Assembly: GCA_038243605.1 (NCBI GenBank)
Contig: JBBSQX010000008.1
Location: 1-64,000 of the forward strand
Direction: 5' to 3'
From: Terrimesophilobacter sp038243605
GTDB lineage: Bacteria; Actinomycetota; Actinomycetes; Actinomycetales; Microbacteriaceae
DNA: 64,000 bases
Shown: in pieces, positions 25,268-33,434 of the stretch
Numbering within the stretch: the first letter of the stretch is position 1
How the letters are laid out: the number at the start of each line of letters is the position of its first letter
The notes under the pieces: model-generated
The model's database searches: none
The model's input: only the letters and a program-made list of their open reading frames with translations
What the model was told of the DNA's origin: nothing
Translations under genes and position numbers: made by a program

Positions 25268-25888
25268 ATGATGATTCGCACCGTCGCCGCACGTAGTGCA
25301 CTCGTTGCACTTGGTCTGCTTGTGACCGTCTCGCTGAGCGGATGCCTGTCGCCCGGTGGCGACATTGTGCCGACACTTTCGCCGCCCACGACGTCACCCA
25401 CACACTCAAACACTCCGACTCCGACATCCTCGACGACACCGTCGCCGAGCGATTCGGCGGCTCCAGGCGAAAAATCCACCCCGGTCTCTATCGCGTGTAG
25501 CTCTGTCGTCGATGCGCAGACGGTGTACGACTTCAATCCAAATTACGGGCTGCTTGCCACGTTCTCGCCCACTGCGGGCACTCTTGCCGCACGGGCCGCC
25601 TCTGATGGAGGGACCGTGTGCCGTTGGATTAATCAGACGAGTGACGTCACCATCGACGTGTCGATTTCGCAGCCAGGCGCGAAGGCTCTCGCTGCAGCGA
25701 TGTCTGCTGCTAACTCGGGTACGTCGGTGAACGGGCTAGGCGATGCCGCATTCTTCTCATCCTCCGGCGGGACTGGCGTAATACAAGTCTTTGATGGGAA
25801 GCGCTGGATCACCGCAACATCCCTATCTTTCTCTTCTGCGCGTGACGCAGACAGCATCATCGCCGCCGCGGTCGCCGCAGCGCGCTGA
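25268..25888 (+). CDS. Secreted lipoprotein, DUF3558-like size
   Basis: The 206-residue protein has a lipoprotein signal peptide with lipobox LSGC (Cys near residue 25), a Ser/Thr/Pro-rich linker and a compact C-terminal domain with two cysteines (VSIACSSV and GGTVCRWINQ) that probably form a disulfide. FSPTAGTLAARAA and GLGDAAFFSSSGG are reminiscent of the DUF3558-type lipoproteins of actinobacteria, but I am not sure of that link. It is anchored outside the membrane; its function is unknown. It is divergent from argS. Two ATGs (25268 and 25271) are adjacent; GACAAT lies six bases before the first. Confidence 0.82.
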   Translation: MMIRTVAARSALVALGLLVTVSLSGCLSPGGDIVPTLSPPTTSPTHSNTPTPTSSTTPSPSDSAAPGEKSTPVSIACSSVVDAQTVYDFNPNYGLLATFSPTAGTLAARAASDGGTVCRWINQTSDVTIDVSISQPGAKALAAAMSAANSGTSVNGLGDAAFFSSSGGTGVIQVFDGKRWITATSLSFSSARDADSIIAAAVAAAR

Positions 25889-25916
25889 GCCTCTGCGCAA
25901 TCAAGGTTTTGACGCC

Positions 25917-26375
25917 TCACACGCCACCTGAAAGTAGTACCGCGATCACCAGCAGGGCGACGTAGCCCACCACAAGAATGGCGCGGATAGTTGCTGCTAA
26001 TGCTGCGTTGCGCTGCACGAGGGATTCGCTCACTGACCCGGCAGCAAGCGCCGTGCGCATCACGCGCATGCGGCGGGCCTGAACGATACCGAATCCGGTG
26101 GCTACCAGAAGCGTGATCGCCAACAATGCGGCCGTTGTCGCAAGCGACTGGGCTCGAGTGAGCGCGAGAGTCACGGCCGGCGCGACAACAAAGACAGCGG
26201 TGATGCCAAAGAACACGGCAAACCTGCGACCGAATGCGCGGAATAGCAGCACGCGTTCTGCCCCCATCGTTCGGCTGCTGACGACGACGAGGGTCACCGT
26301 GACCAGGCCACCCACCCACGCCCCCGCGCCTATTGCGAGAACTGTTGCGAGCATCCGTGCGTATTCAAAGGCCAC
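25917..26375 (-). CDS. Four-span membrane protein of unknown function
   Basis: Four hydrophobic spans are clear in 152 residues: near 9-34 (VLAIGAGAWVGGLVTVTLVVV), 51-71, 77-99 and 123-150. An RRMRVMRTALAAGS loop lies between spans three and four. The layout resembles the DUF4149/CopD-like small membrane proteins, but no metal-binding residues are obvious. The GTG start at 26375 is six bases after TAAAAT. Confidence 0.7.
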   Translation of the reverse strand: MAFEYARMLATVLAIGAGAWVGGLVTVTLVVVSSRTMGAERVLLFRAFGRRFAVFFGITAVFVVAPAVTLALTRAQSLATTAALLAITLLVATGFGIVQARRMRVMRTALAAGSVSESLVQRNAALAATIRAILVVGYVALLVIAVLLSGGV

Positions 26376-26381
26376 GTGACC

Positions 26382-26387
26382 ATTTTA
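26382..26387 (-). promoter_or_regulatory. Leaderless -10 box (TAAAAT) for the four-span membrane protein
   Basis: In gene orientation TAAAAT is followed by six bases and the GTG at 26375. The box is one base from the sigma-70 consensus. Confidence 0.5.
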
Positions 26388-26459
26388 TTGCCGGGCGGAG
26401 CTCGTGGCTGCGGGGCCAAAGTGCGCTGCGCGCACTGGTAGCCTTGACTCGCACTCCTG

Positions 26460-26532
26460 GCCCCCATAGCTCAGGGGATAGAGCGTCTGCCTCCGGAGCA
26501 GAAGGCCGCAGGTTCAAATCCTGCTGGGGGCA
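26460..26532 (+). tRNA. tRNA-Arg (anticodon CCG)
   Basis: The cloverleaf closes fully: acceptor GCCCCCA with TGGGGGC, D-stem GCTC/GAGC, anticodon stem TCTGC/GCAGA with loop CTCCGGA, T-stem GCAGG/CCTGC with loop TTCAAAT, and discriminator A. The anticodon CCG reads the arginine codon CGG. CCA is not encoded. The length is 73 bases. Confidence 0.96.
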
Positions 26533-26710
26533 CTTTCTGCCACATGTCGCGCTGGATCGGGTTTGTGCCACCTGATTCAGGAAAAGACGACTGCCGTTGG
26601 GTCGAAGTTGTCACATGTTGCCTCCACAAGGCGACGTCACCGCCATCAATTTTTGTGTGGCCTCCCCAACATATTCCTCCCTTGAATGTCGGTAAAACGT
26701 GATCGGCATA

Positions 26711-26739
26711 TTGTTTAAGGGAAGATATCTTCCTATACT
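26711..26739 (+). promoter_or_regulatory. padR-like promoter with operator palindrome inside the spacer
   Basis: A -35 box TTGTTT (26711-26716) and a -10 box TATACT (26734-26739) are exactly 17 bases apart. The spacer ends with the perfect 14-base palindrome GGAAGATATCTTCC (26720-26733), which abuts the -10 box. The ATG at 26747 is seven bases after the -10 box, so the transcript is likely leaderless. The layout predicts autorepression by the PadR-type product. Confidence 0.65.
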
Positions 26740-26746
26740 TTCAATT

Positions 26747-27115
26747 ATGACACGTAGACGACCAGACACGCTCATTCCCCTTGAGGTCGACATCTTGGAG
26801 AGCGGGCTCGCGCTCCAAGCGAGCGAAGGAAATTTCTACGGATTCGCCTTGGCGAAGCATCTCTCAGAACACAATGGATCCCGACTCACGGCACACGGCA
26901 CGCTGTACAAAGCACTGTCTCGCATGACGGAATCCGGCATGCTCGAAGCGAACTGGGAAGACCCTACCGTCGCGGAGGTGGAACGGCGGCCCCGTCGCCG
27001 GCTTTACACGGTGACGGCGGATGGCTCACTCGCCCTCGCGAAGTCGCAGACAGAAACGGACCGCACCGAGGCAAGAGTGCCTCGCATTGCGACGGCCGGA
27101 GGGTCTTTCGCGTGA
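26747..27115 (+). CDS. PadR family transcriptional regulator
   Basis: The 122-residue protein has the PadR winged helix: LIPLEVDILESGLALQASEG, FYGFALAKHLSEHNGS, then HGTLYKALSRMTESGMLEANWED and the wing RPRRRLYTVTADGSLAL. The ATG at 26747 is used rather than the earlier 26699 because the promoter lies in between. PadR proteins usually repress their own operon and release DNA on binding a ligand. It overlaps the next membrane protein gene by four bases, so it probably controls that gene and the one after. Confidence 0.88.
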   Translation: MTRRRPDTLIPLEVDILESGLALQASEGNFYGFALAKHLSEHNGSRLTAHGTLYKALSRMTESGMLEANWEDPTVAEVERRPRRRLYTVTADGSLALAKSQTETDRTEARVPRIATAGGSFA

Positions 27116-27858
27116 GCGTCTTAGCCTCCAAGCCTTACCATCGCGCAGTTCACCACGTCTCTCGATGGAGCTCTTGGTACACACGCACCATTGATACTGA
27201 GGTCGCCACCGCGAGGCGAGATGAACTGGCCTCTGACCTTTATGAGCAAGCAATATCGGCCGACGAGTCGGGAACCTCACCTCGCAAGGTGGCTCGCACT
27301 ATCCTTAGCCGTGCGGCGAGAGGCGCCGGGGCAGACCTGACGTGGCGCTACGCTCAGCGAAGGCACGCCGCCCTCGCTAATCCAGCCAGCTTTCGCCTGC
27401 GACGAGTTGAGGGCACCGTCTCAGCGCTCGTTCTGGTCGCCGCTTCTTCCGTGGCAGGAGCGGGCATCTTCGTGATCATCAGAATTGCGCTTAGCACGAT
27501 CGGAGGCGAAATCCGGCCAGCCTCCGAAACTGCACTGACAATCGTCGCGTTTACCGCTCTCGCTATCGGCGCGCTGGCACTGCTTTTGCGCCACCGCACC
27601 CGCGTCTCCGGTGCGATCCTCATGGTGCTTGCGAGTATCGGGGTCGTGCATTTCGGCCTGTTCCAGTTGTACTCCCTCAGTGCAACGGTGGGGGCTATGA
27701 CCTTCACGATGCCGGGATGGGATCTCGCCAGCACCACCTTCATCGCCGGACTGGCGCTTTTCTTTACCTCCGCCGCAGTCTGGTGGTGGCCAGAAAATGG
27801 AACCGACATTGTCGAGGCAAAAAGCCCACTCACAACTACGGAAGAGATGGCACCATGA
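27112..27858 (+). CDS. Membrane protein of the PadR operon
   Basis: The 248-residue protein has a soluble N-terminal part of about 100 residues (RWSSWYTRTIDTEVATARRD, then ELASDLYEQ), similar to the cytoplasmic prefix of some PadR-linked permeases. Four hydrophobic spans follow (VSALVLVAASSVAGAGIFVII, LTIVAFTALAIGALALLL, GAILMVLASIGVVHFGLF, STTFIAGLALFFTSAAVWW). No enzymatic motif is seen. GTG 27112 overlaps the padR stop (GTGA). PadR-linked membrane proteins are often part of stress or export systems; this one is unassigned. Confidence 0.75.
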   Translation: MSVLASKPYHRAVHHVSRWSSWYTRTIDTEVATARRDELASDLYEQAISADESGTSPRKVARTILSRAARGAGADLTWRYAQRRHAALANPASFRLRRVEGTVSALVLVAASSVAGAGIFVIIRIALSTIGGEIRPASETALTIVAFTALAIGALALLLRHRTRVSGAILMVLASIGVVHFGLFQLYSLSATVGAMTFTMPGWDLASTTFIAGLALFFTSAAVWWWPENGTDIVEAKSPLTTTEEMAP

Positions 27859-28409
27859 AGAAGAAATTTGCTCTCGGGATCGCTGTGGTCGGAGCCGCTC
27901 TACTCACCCTCTCCTTGATGGCCTTCGGGATAGGTGCGGCGACGAACTTGAACCCTGCCTCCGCCTTTGATGCAGCGGCGACAACCACACTCCCTGTTGT
28001 GAATCCCGTCCGCACCACGCCCCCCTCGCCGTCCGCCCCTTATGCCGCGCCTGCAGGAACGGTGACGGGATTCACTGAGTCTGCTGATCCTACGGACCCC
28101 ATGGAATCTGATGCGTTCAAGGCGATGACCCCTGACGAACAAGCCGACGCGATTGAGTGGCTAAAAACGCAACACATCACCGCGGCGTGCATGAAAGACA
28201 AGGGCTTCGACTACACCTTCGTTGCATGGTGGAAAATTGACAGGTCTGAGCGTCCGATGTGGTGGGTCAACACTCTTCCCGAATCCGAATGGGCGGCCGG
28301 CGCGCTCGCACTCGAAGGTGACACCGGAAGCGGCGCCGACTACCACTGGGACGACGCCGGATGTGTCGGGTATGCCGTTCACACGATGGGCAACGATAAC
28401 GAAAACTGA
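27855..28409 (+). CDS. Exported protein of unknown function
   Basis: A signal peptide or signal anchor MKKKFALGIAVVGAALLTLS opens this 184-residue protein. A Pro/Thr/Ala-rich stretch follows, then a domain with EQADAIEWLKTQHITAACMKDKGF and a second cysteine in DDAGCVGYAVHTMG; the two Cys may pair outside the cell. The ATG overlaps the stop of the preceding gene (ATGA), so it is the third gene of the PadR operon. I do not recognise the domain. Confidence 0.75.
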   Translation: MKKKFALGIAVVGAALLTLSLMAFGIGAATNLNPASAFDAAATTTLPVVNPVRTTPPSPSAPYAAPAGTVTGFTESADPTDPMESDAFKAMTPDEQADAIEWLKTQHITAACMKDKGFDYTFVAWWKIDRSERPMWWVNTLPESEWAAGALALEGDTGSGADYHWDDAGCVGYAVHTMGNDNEN

Positions 28410-28488
28410 GTTCGAGATATCGCCGTGGCCACTTCTCAAGAAGCTTCCGGCGACCACCGCTGTGATCAGCTGATGCGCTCGACCTCCG

Positions 28489-29047
28489 TCATGTGCTGTG
28501 CAGCGAGCCCCGCTTGCCTAGCGAACCGAGCCGTCGGGACAAGACAACAGCGACAAAGAATCCGGCCATCATCAAAAAAAGTTGGAGCATGGCAACGAGA
28601 AACAAGGGGCCGAGGGGAAGCCGTTCCGTGGAATCTGTCCAGTCGAGCTGTAACAGAACAGCGACAAAAGTGGCAATCGCGGTTGACGGTCCGGTCATGA
28701 CGACTACCCACCGCTGCCAACATTGATCGCCACGGAGACCAGTAGGAGAATGCTGCCGCCACAACGACAATCGCGAATCCGATAGCCAACATCCACCACG
28801 ACAGATTTTCGTACACCTCTGTGGGCAGCCTCAGCGAGGAACCCCTGGCTCTCCCTATTAGGAAAAGCTCAACCAATTCTGGCAATCTCGGCACCAGCGA
28901 CATGAGCGTGTAGAACCACAACCCCATAACGGCTGCCATGCAGAGAGCCGCCAGAACTACCGCGGCCCGCATCGTGGCAACGCTCTCACGGCCCTTTATG
29001 AGCTCGTATTTGCCCACCCAGGACATGATGTCGGCTATGCGTGCCAT
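28489..29047 (-). pseudogene. Membrane protein gene with a single-base frameshift
   Basis: From ATG 29047 the frame encodes at least two good membrane spans (VVLAALCMAAVMGLWFYTLM and MLAIGFAIVVVAAAFSYW) and then turns into cysteine/arginine-rich nonsense after MLAAVG. The overlapping frame ending at 28489 continues with VVVMTGPSTAIATFVAVLLQL and FLVAMLQLFLMMAGFFVAVVL. Removing one base from the CCC run at 28707-28709 joins the two into one protein of about 185 residues with four spans. It may be a true lesion, a sequencing error or programmed slippage. No family is recognised. Confidence 0.75.
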
Positions 29048-29156
29048 GGTGTTCGCCTGCTCTCAGAAGGGTAAAGCGCTGCTGGATCACCCAGTGTGAT
29101 GCAGAAACAGCAATTCGCCCGAATCGCGCACCAGCCCGCCACCTGAATTATCGCTC

Positions 29157-30119
29157 TTACCGCCCATGAGGCGTCAGCGTTGCACGCGCATCGGGCGGAG
29201 GCTCTTTTGGTAAGGCGATTCGCACTCTTGTGCCCTCCCCCGGCAACGACATGATTTCGGCCTGCCCGTAGTGGCGGGCAACGACAGACCTCACCAGCGC
29301 AAGCCCAAGCCCGGAGCCGACCGTGCCTCGCGCATTGCTGCCGCGAGCGAGTTCCTCCCAGACAGTAGCGACGTCTTCTTCGGGGATACCCATGCCGGTG
29401 TCCGAGACTTCGAGCACCACAGTGGCACGTTCCTCCGTGGCGCGAACGACGATGTGCGCTGCGTCCGGAGAGTACTTGGCGGCATTTGAGATCAGGTTGT
29501 ACACCGCGAGAAAAAGCAGGTCAACGTCGCCAAGAATGGGTGGCAGGGGCCACGGAACCCTCGGAAAGTCGAGGGCGAACTGTCGGCCCTCAGAGCCAGG
29601 AAGCGCTGCGAGCTCAGCGTTCACGGCGTCGACAGCATCCTTGGCCACCTCCTCGAGGTTGACCTGCTCCCATTCGAGAGGTTCTTGTTCGAGCTCAGCA
29701 AGCTTGCGCAGATCGCCGACCAAACGAGTCAGTCGATTGGCTTGCGACTCAATATTGCTCAGCTGCGGGTCATCGAGAGCACACTCCGAAGACGACAGTG
29801 CAGCCTTGATCGCCGTGATCGGATTCTTTAGCTCGTGGTCGAGCCTGGCCAAGAACTGTCGATGCGTCTGGCGCTGAGAAGCTTGCCCTTCTCGTGCACC
29901 CTGCTCACGTGCTTTCTGCACCGTGACGCGCCACACAATCGCGAGAAGCAGAATCCCTGTAATGATGCCACCAGCAGCGAACACGAGGACAGAAAGCGGT
30001 GTGACGGATTCGAGGGCCAGAGAATTCTCTGAGGCAACGAGCACCATGGCCACAATGACGGCGGCCAGTAGCGGCGCCAGCGCCCCGATGAACAACCGCC
30101 TGCGACGCATCCGCGTCAT
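29157..30119 (-). CDS. Sensor histidine kinase
   Basis: Two N-terminal spans (about residues 9-29 and 42-64) enclose a very short outside loop, so sensing is probably within the membrane. The HisKA motif ARLDHELKNPITAIK has phospho-accepting His95. The HATPase boxes follow: NLISNAAKYSPDA (N box), DTGMGIPEEDV (G1) and GSGLGLALVRSVV (G2). It is the last gene of a four-gene operon, overlapping the response regulator by four bases (ATGA). Its likely partner is that regulator, and the membrane and lipoprotein genes upstream may tune it. Confidence 0.95.
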   Translation of the reverse strand: MTRMRRRRLFIGALAPLLAAVIVAMVLVASENSLALESVTPLSVLVFAAGGIITGILLLAIVWRVTVQKAREQGAREGQASQRQTHRQFLARLDHELKNPITAIKAALSSSECALDDPQLSNIESQANRLTRLVGDLRKLAELEQEPLEWEQVNLEEVAKDAVDAVNAELAALPGSEGRQFALDFPRVPWPLPPILGDVDLLFLAVYNLISNAAKYSPDAAHIVVRATEERATVVLEVSDTGMGIPEEDVATVWEELARGSNARGTVGSGLGLALVRSVVARHYGQAEIMSLPGEGTRVRIALPKEPPPDARATLTPHGR

Positions 30120-30841
30120 CCTCTCGTCACAGTGCCACAGAAGCGGTACCCCATGCCAGAGACCGTTTCGATGAACTGCGGCGACGCAGCATCATCGTCG
30201 AGCACGCGTCGAATCTCCGCGATTCGATGGTCGACCGCGCGGGTGTTCACCGCAAAGTCGTAACCCCACAGTGCCCGCAATAAGTGGTCGCGAGAATGCA
30301 ACTCGTGCGGGTGGCTCATGAGGTAGTCCAACAGGAGCGATGCACGGGCCGTGAGCTCAACTTCGTCGCCATCGAGCCACACCCGACGCGCGCTTCGATC
30401 GATACGAAGATGCCCGCTGCTCAGAGTGCTCGCCGCGCTGAGCGGTGGTTTGCCCGCGACAGAACGACGCAGAACTGCTCGCAACCGAGAAAGCAACTCC
30501 TGCGGATCAAACGGTTTGTTGAGGTAATCATCTGCGCCCTCATCCAGTGCTGCTGATCGCTCGAACGATTCGCCGACATTCGTGAGCAAAATCACCGGCG
30601 TCCAGTTTCCGCTTGCGCGGATCTGGCGCACCACCTCACGGCCGTCGATAAACGGCATGATCACGTCACAGACAACAGCGTCGGGTTTCCACAAGGCAAA
30701 ATCATCTAACGCTTGCTGCCCGTCGGAGGCTATACGCACCTCAAAGCCGGAACGCTCGAGGAACGGTGCAAGGCCGGCGGTGATGGCCTCCTCGTCATCG
30801 ACGAGAAGCACCCGCGAGCGCTCCGGCGAGGATGAACTCAC
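30116..30841 (-). CDS. OmpR-family response regulator
   Basis: The receiver domain has the acidic pair DDEE (15-18), the phospho-acceptor Asp59 in VVCDVIMPFIDG and Lys in NKPFDP. The C-terminal winged helix shows LTARASLLLDYLMSHPHELHSR, LRALWGYDF, and VDHRIAEIRRVLDDD with SGMGYRF. It should bind DNA after phosphorylation by the adjacent kinase. The GTG start overlaps the stop of the DUF4190-like gene (GTGA). No target motif could be identified. Confidence 0.95.
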   Translation of the reverse strand: MSSSSPERSRVLLVDDEEAITAGLAPFLERSGFEVRIASDGQQALDDFALWKPDAVVCDVIMPFIDGREVVRQIRASGNWTPVILLTNVGESFERSAALDEGADDYLNKPFDPQELLSRLRAVLRRSVAGKPPLSAASTLSSGHLRIDRSARRVWLDGDEVELTARASLLLDYLMSHPHELHSRDHLLRALWGYDFAVNTRAVDHRIAEIRRVLDDDAASPQFIETVSGMGYRFCGTVTRG

Positions 30842-31128
30842 TCGAAAAGGCCCGCGAACACTGCGAACCCGACGCCGCTCACCGTCAGCACAATTGCCAT
30901 CACAATTACCACCACCTGAATGTACCCGAGGACTAGCCCGATCACCGCAAACGCAGTGCCGCCGTCACCCGATCTCTTAATCTGAGCGACCGCAACGTGG
31001 CCCAAGGCTACCGGAATGATGGCGAAGCCAAGCAGCGCAAACACAAACGACGCTATTGCGAGACCGTTCGTTCGCCGCGCTGCTGCAGGCGCATACACCG
31101 GAGCGACGGCGGGCGCGGAGCCGGTCAC
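30838..31128 (-). CDS. DUF4190-like small membrane protein
   Basis: This 96-residue protein has a Pro/Ala-rich start and two spans joined by GHVAVAQIKRSGDGGTAFAV, the pattern of DUF4190 proteins (RTNGLAIASFVFALLG at the first span). Function is unknown; such proteins are often exported-complex partners. GTG 31128 overlaps the lipoprotein stop (GTGA) and its own stop overlaps the response regulator start, so it belongs to the two-component operon. Confidence 0.85.
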   Translation of the reverse strand: MTGSAPAVAPVYAPAAARRTNGLAIASFVFALLGFAIIPVALGHVAVAQIKRSGDGGTAFAVIGLVLGYIQVVVIVMAIVLTVSGVGFAVFAGLFE

Positions 31129-31682
31129 GATCGTTCCTTTGTCAGAACGTTGCTCACTCCGCTGTCGTCAATGGTGGGCGCATCTTCGCCCCAGAGCACG
31201 ACGTTTGCGTCCCCTGTGACACCCAACAGAGTGACGGAGTTAACCAAGACAGTGTTGCCGACGCCCGTAATCGTGAGGGAGTCGACAGTATCAGCGAGCA
31301 CGACCGCCCCGCTGCTCGAAATCGTGACGTCTCCGCAGTCTCCGGTGAGCTCGACAACAACGCCGATTGCACTCACGTCGAGCGGCTCGGATGTGCAGCT
31401 CAGTGTCTGGCTAACTTGGTCGGTGAAATCGCTGCGCGACGGCATTGTTGTCGGGTCTGTGGACTCAGGAGGATCGGATGCGGGATCCGTCGGTGTCGTG
31501 GGTGCCTTCGATGGGGCTTCGCTTGACGGCGGTTGACTGGAGGTTGTGTCGACGACGCGCAGTCCACACCCAGACAGTGCGGTAATGGATACCACGACGG
31601 CGAGAGCGGCGAGAGCGCGTGCTCTTGCTGTGCCGCGGCTCGTGACGGAACGGTTTGCATGGGTTATACGGGGGTTTGTCAT
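31125..31682 (-). CDS. DUF3060 lipoprotein
   Basis: A lipoprotein signal with lipobox ALSGC (Cys near residue 39) leads to a Pro/Thr/Ser linker and a beta-helical DUF3060 domain (LDVSAIGVVVELTGDCGDVTI, LADTVDSLTITGVGNTVLV, VTGDANVVLWG). DUF3060 proteins are surface proteins of unknown role common in mycobacteria and relatives. It is the first gene of the operon that includes a DUF4190-like protein, a response regulator and a kinase, with four-base overlaps throughout. It could be the sensor input for the short-loop kinase. Confidence 0.87.
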   Translation of the reverse strand: MTNPRITHANRSVTSRGTARARALAALAVVVSITALSGCGLRVVDTTSSQPPSSEAPSKAPTTPTDPASDPPESTDPTTMPSRSDFTDQVSQTLSCTSEPLDVSAIGVVVELTGDCGDVTISSSGAVVLADTVDSLTITGVGNTVLVNSVTLLGVTGDANVVLWGEDAPTIDDSGVSNVLTKERS

Positions 31683-31688
31683 GGTTCA

Positions 31689-31694
31689 AAGATA
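31689..31694 (-). promoter_or_regulatory. Leaderless -10 box (TATCTT) for the two-component operon
   Basis: In gene orientation TATCTT is followed by six bases and the ATG at 31682. Confidence 0.45.
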
Positions 31695-31869
31695 TTGGCT
31701 GGATGTCGCAGGCTTTTCGCACGGTTGTCGCAATTCTGCGACAGTCGTGAAATGTTGCCGGCGCTCTTTGCCGGTGAGTGATTACTCTCATTTATTGATT
31801 CCAATGCCGCCAAGAAGATAGATTACGAGCCCGACCGACACCGCGCACGCCACGGTAAGGAACCACATT

Positions 31870-32577
31870 GTGAAAACACCACAGTTCGAAACACATCATT
31901 CCCACCCCTTGGCGGCACGCGCCATCATGACAGCGCTCGTGGCGTGCAGCGTCGCGCTGAGTGGGTGCACAGCGACTGAGGCAACACCGTCACCGCTCGA
32001 AACAATTGCGCATCCGGCCACTGGCTCCCCCACATCTGACGCTGACCTTGCCTCGCCAGAAAAAAAAGGAGATCGCGATGCAACTCGTCTCGAGCGCAGA
32101 GAACTCGTCGCTCGACTGGCAGGCGCAGTACGCCTACATTGAAGATATCGCCGACGGTCGCGGATATACCGCCGGCATTATCGGGTTCTGTACTGGTACG
32201 GGTGACGTACTCGAACTGGTGCAGGCATACACGGCCACCAGGCCAGACAACCCTCTCGCTGCGTACGTTTCTGCTCTGGAATCTGTGAACGGCACCGACT
32301 CCCACGATGGCCTCGATCCAGGTTTCACTGCTGCGTGGAAAGAAGCATCAGCAGACCCCGCGTTCCAGTCCGCCCAAGAAGACGAGCGCGACCGGATCTA
32401 CTTCAATCCAGCAATAAATTTCTCGACGAACGCGTGCGAGTTATGCGCCTCGACGAAGCCCACGAAGATACCTCGCGTGTCGATGACGCCCAGCGACGCT
32501 TTGTGGAAGCCGGCAACCTGAGTCTCGAAACGCCACTCGAGTAGATGGCCTATGGCGAAAAATACTTCGTTCCGTGA
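31870..32577 (+). pseudogene. Degraded GH46 chitosanase gene
   Basis: A lipoprotein-type signal peptide (lipobox LSGC) is encoded from GTG 31870 and reads into TSDADLASPEKK. At an A8 run (32060-32067) the frame shifts, and IAMQLVSSAENSSLDWQAQY with IEDIADGRGYTAGIIGFCTG follows; this is the GH46 active-site region with its catalytic Glu and Asp. After ERDRIYFNPA about 55 residues of the family are missing and the frame changes again to NKFLDERV, then HEDTSRVDDAQRRFVEAGNL. A TAG at 32542-32544 falls where the family has a Trp, before MAYGEKYFVP and the final stop. Two frame changes, a deletion and a stop make it a true pseudogene. Confidence 0.9.
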
Positions 32578-32765
32578 AGGCGGGGCCTCTCAAGCTGAGC
32601 ATGAACGACTCGCGTCGATTCCCCCGGCAGCGCCGATAAAACCCGAATGATCAAAGGCGTTGACCAGATTGTGTGTCCGCGAAAACTGCAGAGATACCTA
32701 TTCTGAGCACAAGCCCCCATCTCGCGCAATGCCTTGACGAATCATCGACCGCGGTCAACGATTGA

Positions 32766-33014
32766 ATGATGAAAGAAATGCGGCACGCGGGTGGCACTGT
32801 CGTTCTCGATGACGACGTCGCGGATGCTTTAGAGCAGCTCGCGGAGGCGCTGTCCCATGCCGGAATGGCGGCGAAAGTGAATATTCAGCCCGACAGCACG
32901 ACGAAAGCGATCGATATCGAAATGGGACGCGACCGAGCGAGCGGTCACGATCACGTTTTGCACGCCAAACCGGCGAAGAACCAAGGCAGCCAGTTGGGGC
33001 ACGAAGAACTGTAA
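32766..33014 (+). CDS. Hypothetical protein, 82 residues
   Basis: The first 50 residues (GGTVVLDDDVADALEQLAEALSHAGMAAKVNIQ) look like a small structured acidic protein, and a similar protein often precedes DUF7882-like genes in Microbacteriaceae. The last 30 residues are low in structure, and a late frameshift cannot be excluded. It lies just before the first DUF7882-like gene on the same strand. Confidence 0.45.
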   Translation: MMKEMRHAGGTVVLDDDVADALEQLAEALSHAGMAAKVNIQPDSTTKAIDIEMGRDRASGHDHVLHAKPAKNQGSQLGHEEL

Positions 33015-33024
33015 AGGGCACCAC

Positions 33025-33366
33025 GTGGGATACCTTATGTACGGCCGACCCGCTGAAGAGATCGAAATCGAGGATCGAATCCTCGCGCATGCGAAAATCG
33101 TGATCCTCACCAAACTTCGTCGCGGGCAGGCCTTCGCGTTTTCGTTCGAGCACAGCATCGACGGCGATGAAGGACGCTCAACAGTGTGGATACACCCCTC
33201 TATCCCTCTGCATTTCAAGTTTGATGAGTCACGGCAGCCAGAGATCAACCGAAACTGGCTGGAACACCTCATGGTCTCCGCCAACAGCGGCGACGGGCTG
33301 CGCCTGATACCCGAGCCGAGTGACGACACGTCATCGTCTCATCACTCCCGTGAAGCGGCCTTCTAA
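33025..33366 (+). CDS. DUF7882-like small protein, copy 1
   Basis: The 113-residue protein starts MGYLMYGRPAEEIEIEDRIL and continues with AHAKIVILTKLRRGQAFAFSF, GRSTVWIHPSIPLHFKF and NRNWLEHLMVSANSGDGLRL. Proteins of this type occur in many copies in Microbacteriaceae, where some are annotated as ATP-dependent DNA ligase although they lack ligase motifs. The paralogue at 33435 shares the same blocks. The start is GTG 33025. Role unknown. Confidence 0.82.
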   Translation: MGYLMYGRPAEEIEIEDRILAHAKIVILTKLRRGQAFAFSFEHSIDGDEGRSTVWIHPSIPLHFKFDESRQPEINRNWLEHLMVSANSGDGLRLIPEPSDDTSSSHHSREAAF

Positions 33367-33434
33367 GACACCCTCTGCACTTCGGTCGACGCGCGCCACT
33401 GGTGCATTGAACTATTGACAGTCACAATGGTCAC

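Noticed and set aside
32335..32544. Separate small ORF with HEDTSRVDDAQRRFVEAGNL
   Set aside because: It is the displaced 3' part of the GH46 chitosanase pseudogene, not a gene of its own.
33415..33420. TTGACA as a -35 box for the second DUF7882-like gene
   Set aside because: Only 14 bases separate it from the ATG, leaving no room for a -10 box.
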